Source: Pedobacter sp. ISL-64 (GTDB taxonomy: Bacteria; Bacteroidota; Bacteroidia; Sphingobacteriales; Sphingobacteriaceae). From it: a stretch of 64,000 nt of DNA. Of the stretch, positions 55,129 through 62,546 are shown one piece after another (within the stretch, counting starts at the first letter, position 1; each line of letters opens with the position of its first letter). Position numbers and translations under genes: made by a program. The DNA lies in the NCBI RefSeq assembly GCF_018613605.1, contig NZ_JAGGPU010000023.1:1-64000 (forward strand), given 5' to 3'. The notes under the pieces are model-generated. The model ran no database searches, was not told the DNA's origin, and was given only the letters and a program-made list of their open reading frames with translations.

Positions 55129-56580
55129 ATGAAAGATTATAAAATGTACAACTTCATGCTAATCGGACTGCTTCTTTTGGGAAGCTGTAAAAAGGCATTG
55201 GAGATAGATCCTACAACATCATATTCCAGTTCCAACTATTGGACTGAAACATCGCAGGCAACGGCGGCGCTTTATGGCGCTTATAATCTGTTGCAGGGCG
55301 CTATGGCACCAGAATCTGTTTTATATGGCGAGGGCAGGGCCGATAATGTGGCGCTAAACCCATTGGCCCTGAGCTCCCAAACCTTAAACCTGCTTACCAA
55401 TAACCTTAATTCGAGTTTGCCTATTACGAGCTGGAATGGTATTTACCAGGTTGTTAACCAAAGTAATCTGATTTTAAAGAATACTTCGGAGATGAAAAAT
55501 AAAGGTTTGTATTTAGGCAAAGCTGCCGACTATAGCAGCGTTAGGGGACAGGCATTTGCCATTCGGGCTTTTTGCTACTTTTATATGACGCGTATTTGGG
55601 GTAAACTGCCTTTGGTGACCGAACCTTTAACAGATGCCAACCAGAATGTAAGCATTGCCCGCTCAGATACCACTGCAGTTTACGCCCGCATCCAGGCAGA
55701 TTTAGATTCTGCATCACTTGCGGCAATACCCGCTTCTTATTCTACAGCTTCGGCAACAAGGGCACAGTTTACCCTGGGGGCAGTAAATGCGATATATACC
55801 GATTTTTACATGTGGAGACACCAGTATCAAAACGCATTAACGGCTTCTCAGAAAATCCTGTCCAATTCTACTTACGCTTTAACGGCATTATATAGCGCCT
55901 CCTCAACAATAGATTATAATGTTAACCCTGCGCTGATAGATAATACAGCCTATGCCCAGATGTTTACCAAGGGATTTTCAACAGAGTCGATTTTTGAAAT
56001 TGATTATAACTTTTCGGAACGGGCAACGCGTTCATTCCTGATTACGGTTTATGGTGATTTAGGGTTTCAGCCATTTTTCAAAGCAAGCGGTTATCTTTCC
56101 AGTAAGTTTACTTCAACAGATTTAAGATCGAAAGTGAACTTTGATACCAATTCGGGAATTGTTAAGTTCTTTGAAAAGTCGGGGTTTGTTCGGGGTACGC
56201 AGGATGATAAGAATATTATTGTTTACCGCCTGGCAGATATTATGCTGTTACGGGCAGAAGCGTTGAACAAAACAGGCGATATTGCAGGCGCAATGACTTT
56301 GGTTAACCAGATAAGAACAAGGGCTGGAGCTGTAGCATATACACCAGCATCGTATGCAGGTTTGACAACCGATCAGATTGAAGACCTTATTTTGGACGAA
56401 CGCGCAAGGGAGCTTTGTTACGAGGGCAAAAGATGGTATGATCTTGTGCGTACCGGTAAGGCCCTGAAAGTTCTTGGACCAATAAATGGCATCTCAAATC
56501 CTGAAAATTTCCTGTGGCCCATTAATCTTACCGAAATTAGGTTAAACCCACTTTTAGATCAAAATTCATATTATCAATAA
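55129..56580 (+). CDS. SusD-family lipoprotein, PUL 2
   Basis: This surface glycan-binding partner of the preceding SusC has 483 residues. The lipoprotein signal (L-L-L-G-S-C-K-K) sits about 13-21 residues in, so ATG 55144 (M-Y-N-F) is also possible. Motifs are V-R-G-Q-A-F-A-I-R-A-F-C-Y-F-Y-M-T-R-I-W-G, Y-R-L-A-D-I-M-L-L-R-A-E-A-L-N and D-E-R-A-R-E-L-C-Y-E-G-K-R-W-Y-D-L-V-R-T-G. It ends 11 bases before the next lipoprotein gene. Confidence 0.95.
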   Translation: MKDYKMYNFMLIGLLLLGSCKKALEIDPTTSYSSSNYWTETSQATAALYGAYNLLQGAMAPESVLYGEGRADNVALNPLALSSQTLNLLTNNLNSSLPITSWNGIYQVVNQSNLILKNTSEMKNKGLYLGKAADYSSVRGQAFAIRAFCYFYMTRIWGKLPLVTEPLTDANQNVSIARSDTTAVYARIQADLDSASLAAIPASYSTASATRAQFTLGAVNAIYTDFYMWRHQYQNALTASQKILSNSTYALTALYSASSTIDYNVNPALIDNTAYAQMFTKGFSTESIFEIDYNFSERATRSFLITVYGDLGFQPFFKASGYLSSKFTSTDLRSKVNFDTNSGIVKFFEKSGFVRGTQDDKNIIVYRLADIMLLRAEALNKTGDIAGAMTLVNQIRTRAGAVAYTPASYAGLTTDQIEDLILDERARELCYEGKRWYDLVRTGKALKVLGPINGISNPENFLWPINLTEIRLNPLLDQNSYYQ

Positions 56581-56591
56581 AACGGCTACAG

Positions 56592-58088
56592 ATGAAAAAT
56601 TTAAAACTTTACTTAAAAGCACTGTTTTTCTGTACAGGCTTGATGGTTGCAGCAGGCTGCAGCAAATTCGAACTATTGAAAAATGAAGATAGCAATGGAG
56701 AGGCAGCCGGAGCCAATCTCAAAGCGCAGACCATAAAGCAGTTTTTGCTTACAGATCATAGTACAGATCTTACCGAACTCGATCTTTTTTCAGCTGCCAT
56801 AAAAAGAGCGGGTTTACTGGATTTATTTGGTACGAGTGATAATTATACAAGCGTATTTTTAACCAACCCGGCCATGAAACAATTGTTGGCCACTATTGGT
56901 TATACATCTGTAGATCAGGTTCCCCCGATCATACTCAAAAACCTGCTTGAAGATCTCATCATAAAAGGAAAATTGAAGTCGACTGATATTGGTCTGGGCG
57001 AATCGAGAAAATTGGAAACCATTAACGGTAATTTTATTTATTACAGTAGTTCAGATCAATATATCTTAACCATCAACCAAAACTCATCTTTAAGTTCTAC
57101 CGCGGCTGTGGTAAGGAGCCAGGATTTGGAATTTAGCAATGGCGTGGCGCAGGTAACCGCACAATTTACCTTTTATCGTTTGCTTGATGAAAAGGCTGAT
57201 GATGCAATTCCCGGCGGAAATGTGGTGACCGAAAAAATAAACGTAACCAAGGATGTTTATATACGTGGCGGAAGCGGCAATAATAACGCCAATTTCAATG
57301 ATGCCGCAACAATGGATTTAAAAGCCGTAAGCTCGGCCGATGCTACTGTGGGTAGGATAGGGGTAATGCAGTTTCCTTTAACAAAACCAGGCTTTGGGGA
57401 TAAAATCGGAGCAGCCAAAATGTTTGTATATGTTTACAATACCGGGCTTACTGCTTCAACCATTTACTCTTTTTCTGCACACCTGGGCGAGAACAAGGAT
57501 TGGACAGAAAGCACCATTACCTGGAACAATGCACCAACATACAATTCGGTGGCCATGTCTACCATTCCGGTTCCGGGTGCTACTGTGGGTTGGGTTTCTT
57601 TTGATGTTACCTCGGCTGTTAGCCAGCTTTATGCAAATAACGGAAGCTTTATCAATGTCTTTCTTAGGCATAATGTCGATAATTTTATCAAGCTTAGGCC
57701 AAGGGAATTTTCTTCAGGTAGTTTTGCCGCTTATATAGCGGTAACCTCTCCGCCAATAACCTTATTAAAACTTGGGCAGGTAAGCCCGCTTAATGTTTCT
57801 GCCAGTAAACCAATTGTACCTTTAGCCATCGCTAATTTACAAATGACAGGTACAGATGACAAGAATATCACTTATACCGTTAAACAGATTCCAACAGCTG
57901 GATACTTGGTTAAATACGGGGTTCCGCTGTCTGCCAATGCTTCATTTTCTCAGGCAGATATTGCAAAGGGTGCTGTAAAATACCTTTACGGTGGTACGGG
58001 CAATGCCGATAAGATTGTTTTCGAGGCAAGAGATCATAACGGAGGGTATTTCGCAAATGAATTAAGCCTGGATATTGTCATTAATTAA
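56592..58088 (+). CDS. Fasciclin-DNRLRE-CSPG three-domain lipoprotein
   Basis: This 498-residue lipoprotein (lipobox A-A-G-C, Cys23) occupies the position of a SusE/SusF-like surface glycan-binding protein. Residues about 46-197 form a fasciclin domain (L-F-S-A-A-I-K-R-A-G-L-L, T-S-V-F-L-T-N-P-A, I-L-K-N-L-L). About 215-386 is a DNRLRE domain (D-V-Y-I-R-G-G and the hallmark T-E-S-T-I-T-W-N-N-A-P). About 392-498 matches a CSPG/NG2 repeat (I-T-Y-T-V-K-Q-I-P-T-A-G-Y-L, F-S-Q-A-D-I-A-K-G). As I recall, some DNRLRE domains were classed as carbohydrate-binding (CBM96). The domain combination is unusual. Role inferred: capture of glycan for the SusC/SusD pair. Confidence 0.82.
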   Translation: MKNLKLYLKALFFCTGLMVAAGCSKFELLKNEDSNGEAAGANLKAQTIKQFLLTDHSTDLTELDLFSAAIKRAGLLDLFGTSDNYTSVFLTNPAMKQLLATIGYTSVDQVPPIILKNLLEDLIIKGKLKSTDIGLGESRKLETINGNFIYYSSSDQYILTINQNSSLSSTAAVVRSQDLEFSNGVAQVTAQFTFYRLLDEKADDAIPGGNVVTEKINVTKDVYIRGGSGNNNANFNDAATMDLKAVSSADATVGRIGVMQFPLTKPGFGDKIGAAKMFVYVYNTGLTASTIYSFSAHLGENKDWTESTITWNNAPTYNSVAMSTIPVPGATVGWVSFDVTSAVSQLYANNGSFINVFLRHNVDNFIKLRPREFSSGSFAAYIAVTSPPITLLKLGQVSPLNVSASKPIVPLAIANLQMTGTDDKNITYTVKQIPTAGYLVKYGVPLSANASFSQADIAKGAVKYLYGGTGNADKIVFEARDHNGGYFANELSLDIVIN

Positions 58089-58137
58089 ACCATAATATCC
58101 AATCTGTCCTGGCGATGTATTGGTTAAAATATAGCAT

Positions 58138-59685
58138 ATGAAAATAAAAATTTTGCTGATTTTACTTTTGTGTACGACTTTTTTTAAGTCTGATGCAATT
58201 CAATCCGGAAGATCTGGAAATCCAAACCTTTTCCCGGTAAGAGGCTTCCATCTGGATCTTCGCATTCAGGCGATTCCAATGCCAGCACTTAAAAAACTGG
58301 CCCTACAGCTTAGCGAAGGTGGAATAAATACGTTGATTGTGGAGTGGGAAGGGACCTATCCTTTTAAAGATGAACCTTTGATTCCCAACCGGTATGCCTA
58401 TTCAAGAGCAGAAGTGAAGTCTTTTATTGCCTATTGTAATGGGATTAAACTTGATGTAGTTCCGCTTCAACAAAGTTTTGGGCATGTAGAATATATTTTA
58501 AGAAATGCAAAGTTTAAGGATCTTCGGGAAGACCAAAAGGATTATTCGCAAGTTAATCCAATCAGGGAGGAGGCAGCAAAAAAACTTTTTACCACGCTGT
58601 ATAAAGATTTAATATCAACCCACAATTCACCTTATATCCATATCGGTGGCGATGAAACTTATCTTTTAGGCCATGGTGAAGAATCTAAAAAGAAGATAAA
58701 AGCAGTTGGCATTGGCCGTTTATATGGCGATTACATTAAAATGCTTTGCGATGTGGTTGTAAGTTTAGGAAAAAAACCGGTTTTATGGGCAGATATCGCA
58801 CTAAAATATCCCGAAGCATTAAAAGGTCTCCCTAAGGAAACCATTTTTGTGGATTGGAACTATGGTTGGGACATCAACATGTTTGGTGATCATCAGAAAC
58901 TGATGCAAAGCGGATTTGAAATATGGGGAGCACCGGCAATTAGAAGCCATCCCGATAATTACTTTCTAACCCAATGGGAAAAACATTTTAAGAACATTAC
59001 GGATTTTGTGCCGATGGCAAGGAAGTTTGGATATAAAGGTATTATAATGACCTCATGGTCTACCTCGGGTTTATATTCTACTGTTTTCGAAAGCACCAGG
59101 GATATTTCTGATCTGTATGCAATTAGGCGTGTATATCCCATCAGTGGTTTTAATATGCTGATAGCTGCCTTTTTAAAAGGCATTAAACAAGATGAACCCT
59201 TAGATTATAACAGTTTTATCAATGACTACGCCAAATCCAGATATGGTTTCGACGATAACGCCTCGAAGGCTTTTTGGAATGCGATATCGGCAGTTCCCTT
59301 CGAAATTATCCAGGGCATGCCTGTAAACACAAAACTTTCCATCCAACAGCTACTGGATAGCACTAGAATTGCCGGAAGGGTTTTGTATAAACTAAAACCC
59401 AAAAAAAATGCTGAGGAATTTGAGCATTATAAGTTGATGACCGATATACGCATTCAGTATCTTTCTTATCAGTTAATTGAGTCGAGGGCGAATGCTGATG
59501 ATATAAAGGAGGATTCAATAAAAAGCTTAATACAGGATCTTGAGGTTTTAAAAAGCAGATCGCTCGATAAGAAGTTCGCTGATCTGAATAAAGATGTGAT
59601 GTATCCTGCTGAAATTGCTCAGGAAATAGAATACAGGAATGCCCGGATGAATGTTTTACTGGCCAGATTGAAAAGAATAAGATGA
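58138..59685 (+). CDS. GH20-type beta-N-acetylhexosaminidase
   Basis: This 515-residue secreted exo-hexosaminidase has a signal peptide at about 1-20. The (beta/alpha)8 barrel shows R-G-F-H-L-D-L near 35 and the catalytic pair I-H-I-G-G-D-E-T (Asp172, Glu173), the family's substrate-assisted mechanism. Later W-A-D-I and V-D-W-N-Y-G-W strands line the pocket. It would release terminal GlcNAc or GalNAc for NagA/NagB encoded downstream. The C-terminal 130 residues are helical and atypical. Confidence 0.85.
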   Translation: MKIKILLILLLCTTFFKSDAIQSGRSGNPNLFPVRGFHLDLRIQAIPMPALKKLALQLSEGGINTLIVEWEGTYPFKDEPLIPNRYAYSRAEVKSFIAYCNGIKLDVVPLQQSFGHVEYILRNAKFKDLREDQKDYSQVNPIREEAAKKLFTTLYKDLISTHNSPYIHIGGDETYLLGHGEESKKKIKAVGIGRLYGDYIKMLCDVVVSLGKKPVLWADIALKYPEALKGLPKETIFVDWNYGWDINMFGDHQKLMQSGFEIWGAPAIRSHPDNYFLTQWEKHFKNITDFVPMARKFGYKGIIMTSWSTSGLYSTVFESTRDISDLYAIRRVYPISGFNMLIAAFLKGIKQDEPLDYNSFINDYAKSRYGFDDNASKAFWNAISAVPFEIIQGMPVNTKLSIQQLLDSTRIAGRVLYKLKPKKNAEEFEHYKLMTDIRIQYLSYQLIESRANADDIKEDSIKSLIQDLEVLKSRSLDKKFADLNKDVMYPAEIAQEIEYRNARMNVLLARLKRIR

Positions 59686-59862
59686 TGAAGTATAGTTCAG
59701 GTAAGATAAATCGGGTTAATACATTTGTTGTCTTGTGGTTTCTGCTCCCTGGCAACAGCAGTTTATATCTAAAGCCTGTACCTTTTACAGAACGGCTCCG
59801 TTTTCGGGCATTTAATGGTTTAGGCATGAGCAGAAACGTTATAGATAATGAAAGGTTCAAAA

Positions 59863-61059
59863 ATGAATTTAATTAAAATACACAACGGAAAGATAATCTC
59901 TCAATTGAGGGTGATCGATGGGGGCTGTGTAATTGTCAGAAATGGTAAGATTGAAAGTGTTAACCACAGCGATATCAATGTTCCTGGAGCAGTTGTAATC
60001 GATGCCAAAGGAAAATATATTTCGCCAGGTTTTATCGATTTACATGTACATGGCGGTGGTGGTCATGATTTTATGGACAATGAAATTGATGGGTATCTGG
60101 CTATTGCTGCGCTGCACGCGAAACATGGAACCACCTCGCTAATGCCAACCACTTTAAGCTGCGAATATCAGGACCTGATCGATACTTTGGATGTGTATGA
60201 AAAAGCAGATAGCGTAAACCACAGTGGGGCACAATTTATTGGAATCCATATCGAGGGGCCTTATTTTTCTATGGAACAAAAAGGTGCTCAAGATGCAAGA
60301 TATATAAGGGTACCAAATGTTGAGGAGTATACAGGTATTATCGCCTGTTCCAATAATATAAAAAGATGGAGCGCTGCTCCTGAACTTAAAGGCGCCATTG
60401 CGTTCGGGCAATACCTCAAAAAGAGGAATATATTGCCATCTATTGCACATACAAATGCCATTTATGAAGAAGTGGTACCTGCATTCGAAAACGGTTTCAC
60501 ACATGCCACGCATTTTTATTCCTGCATGTCGGGGGTTTCCAGACGGAATGCTTACCGTTACGCCGGAGTGATTGAAAGTGCTTATTTAATTGATGATATG
60601 ACGGTGGAAATTATTGCCGATGGTGTTCATCTTCCGCCCCCGTTGCTCAAACTTGTGCTTAAAATTAAAGGTGCAGATAAAATAGCGCTTATAACCGACG
60701 CCATGCGGGCAGCAGGAATGCCGCCAGGTTTAAGTAAACTTGGCAGTAAAAAGGATGGCCTTGAAGTTATTGTTGAAGATGATGTAGCTAAATTAACCGA
60801 TAGAAGTGCATTTGCCGGAAGTGTAGCAACAATGGATAGGTTGGTGAGAAACATGATTTCCCTAGCCGATACAACAATTGTTGATGCCGTGAAGATGGCC
60901 TCTTTAACCCCAGCCACCATTATGGGTTTACAAAATGCTAAAGGATCTTTAACTGCTGGAAAAGATGCTGATATTGTGATTTTTGATGATGATATCAATG
61001 TTCTGCTCACCATGGTTAAGGGCAAAAATATTTATACCGACGAGCTGTTTTCTAAATAG
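59863..61059 (+). CDS. nagA: N-acetylglucosamine-6-phosphate deacetylase NagA
   Basis: This cytoplasmic enzyme makes glucosamine-6-phosphate and acetate from GlcNAc-6-phosphate. About 398 residues start at ATG 59863 (M-N-L-I-K-I-H-N-G-K); ATG 59848 is five codons earlier. The amidohydrolase signature is clear: F-I-D-L-H-V-H-G-G-G-G (metal H-x-H), I-H-I-E-G-P-Y, A-H-T-N-A, T-H-F-Y-S and catalytic I-T-D-A-M. The 59686-59862 gap after GH20 has no supported gene; a 64-residue frame there has no recognisable features. Confidence 0.95.
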   Translation: MNLIKIHNGKIISQLRVIDGGCVIVRNGKIESVNHSDINVPGAVVIDAKGKYISPGFIDLHVHGGGGHDFMDNEIDGYLAIAALHAKHGTTSLMPTTLSCEYQDLIDTLDVYEKADSVNHSGAQFIGIHIEGPYFSMEQKGAQDARYIRVPNVEEYTGIIACSNNIKRWSAAPELKGAIAFGQYLKKRNILPSIAHTNAIYEEVVPAFENGFTHATHFYSCMSGVSRRNAYRYAGVIESAYLIDDMTVEIIADGVHLPPPLLKLVLKIKGADKIALITDAMRAAGMPPGLSKLGSKKDGLEVIVEDDVAKLTDRSAFAGSVATMDRLVRNMISLADTTIVDAVKMASLTPATIMGLQNAKGSLTAGKDADIVIFDDDINVLLTMVKGKNIYTDELFSK

Positions 61060-61150
61060 CCCGAATTCAGCATCTCAAATAAGACGGTCTCTTGTTGGTA
61101 CTTGGTTTTTCTTCATTAAAATTGGTTTAATTAATATATTAAAATTAACA

Positions 61151-61906
61151 GTGCTAAAAGATTTAAAATTACCCGAAGTTAGGGTTTACGATTCTAGAAA
61201 ATCAATGGGAGAGGCTGCTGCAAATCGTCTTTCCATTGCCATAGATGCTGTATTAAGGAAAAAAAATACGGTTAATGTTATTTTTGCTGCGGCGCCGTCG
61301 CAAAATGAATTTTTAAAGGCACTTTACTACGAAAATATACCGTGGCAAAGTGTAAATGCATTTCATATGGATGAATATGTTGATCTGGAAGATACAGCAC
61401 CTCAACGTTTTGGCAACTTTTTAAAGGAACGGATTTTCGACCATTTCGATTTCAGATCTGTTCATTACCTTAACGGAAATATTGATAACCTGGAAAAAGA
61501 ATGCGATCGGTATGCAAAACTTCTTGAAGATTATCCAACGGATATCGTTTGCATGGGAATAGGAGAAAATGGACACTTGGCCTTTAACGATCCGCCCGTT
61601 GCCGATTTTAACGACACCAGGAAAGTAAAGGTGGTCGACCTTGATCTTGCCTGCCGGCAGCAACAGGTTAATGATGGTTGTTTTACCAGTTTGGATATGG
61701 TACCCACCAAAGCTTTAACGCTAACAATTCCGGTATTATTAAGTGCCCAAGTAATTAGTTGTGTAGTTCCTGGTAGCACAAAGGCACAGGCTGTTCTTAA
61801 TACGCTTACGCAGCCAATTGATACTGCTTTCCCCTCTACAATACTACGGGAACATAAGGGAACAGTTGTTTTTCTAGATCCCGATAGTGCAAAATACATC
61901 CTTTAA
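61151..61906 (+). CDS. nagB: Glucosamine-6-phosphate deaminase NagB
   Basis: This enzyme converts glucosamine-6-phosphate to fructose-6-phosphate and ammonia. Motifs are F-H-M-D-E-Y-V (active-site Asp), I-G-E-N-G-H-L-A-F-N-D-P-P and V-V-P-G-S-T-K-A. There is no ATG near the conserved start: the frame is open back into nagA (60983), but those residues are antisense-like to the family. I place the start at GTG 61151 (V-L-K-D-L-K-L-P), 91 bases after nagA, giving about 251 residues, the normal length. It is the last gene of PUL 2. Confidence 0.92.
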   Translation: MLKDLKLPEVRVYDSRKSMGEAAANRLSIAIDAVLRKKNTVNVIFAAAPSQNEFLKALYYENIPWQSVNAFHMDEYVDLEDTAPQRFGNFLKERIFDHFDFRSVHYLNGNIDNLEKECDRYAKLLEDYPTDIVCMGIGENGHLAFNDPPVADFNDTRKVKVVDLDLACRQQQVNDGCFTSLDMVPTKALTLTIPVLLSAQVISCVVPGSTKAQAVLNTLTQPIDTAFPSTILREHKGTVVFLDPDSAKYIL

Positions 61907-62067
61907 ATTTACACCAGTTTAAAATTTTAGCCCGTCAACCATTTTTCCTGTAAGATAACCGCTTGCTGGGGCATGCACCCAGTGGTTTGGTTGCGCCCAT
62001 ACCAATATCTTACTCGGCTTTTGAAAGATGATTGCATCTTGGCCTGCAGGCGCTATGACTAAATGAA

Positions 62068-62106
62068 GAAGTCCCAACGATCAACGACCTTGGGACTTCA
62101 GTTTTT
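62068..62106 (+). terminator. Terminator at the end of PUL 2
   Basis: A 10-bp stem GAAGTCCCAA with TTGGGACTTC and a 12-base loop is followed by AGTTTTT. It lies 161 bases after nagB. The stretch 61907-62067 holds no recognised gene. Confidence 0.75.
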
Positions 62107-62360
62107 AGTAACCAAAAATGGTAGATAAATCCAGCTTAACCAATGTTCCAAGTTTTTCAAGATCGGTCGTTTTGATGGTTTTCTCTGAACCCACAACGCA
62201 GTATTATAGTTTTTACCAGAAATATTCTGCTCATGGAAAGACTTGAGGTCTTAGAAACCCAGCGGCTTCAGTTCAGAATAGACATCTATTCTTGAATCGT
62301 AGTCGTAGCATAGTTTTTTATCCGCGAGATAGGTGTAAATTATGTATTTCCTCATATGTT
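62105..62360 (-). pseudogene. 3' remnant of an M16-family peptidase gene
   Basis: On the minus strand from about 62352 the reading is I-Y-T-Y-L-A-D-K-K-L-C-Y-D-Y-D, then R-I-D-V-Y-S-E-L-K-P-L, an in-frame stop (62251-62253), then D-L-K-S-F-H-E-Q-N-I-S-G-K-N-Y-N-T-A. After the loss of one base near 62200 it continues V-G-S-E-K-T-I-K-T-T-D-L-E-K-L-G, ending S-T-I-F-G-Y and a stop at 62105. This matches the C-terminal end of insulinase-type (M16) peptidases of Bacteroidota. I cannot extend it beyond about 85 codons, so it is a truncated, decayed copy. Bases 62361-62546 show nothing I can name. Confidence 0.7.
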
Positions 62361-62546
62361 GACATTCAGTAAGGGCTTTTTAATGCAAATATTTCCAAGC
62401 TCGGCCGTAAAGTTTTGCGTTCTGTGAAACTTTGATCCGATTAAGCAATCTGGTGGTGAAAATGGGCATGCCATCCGGCAATACCCAGATCGTCGTCTTA
62501 ACTATCACTAACTGCTGGCCACACTTCTACAATGACCAGTATGTTT

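Noticed and set aside
59682..59876. 64-residue frame between the GH20 gene and nagA
   Set aside because: It overlaps both neighbours, has no recognisable domain, and the nagA start lies inside it.
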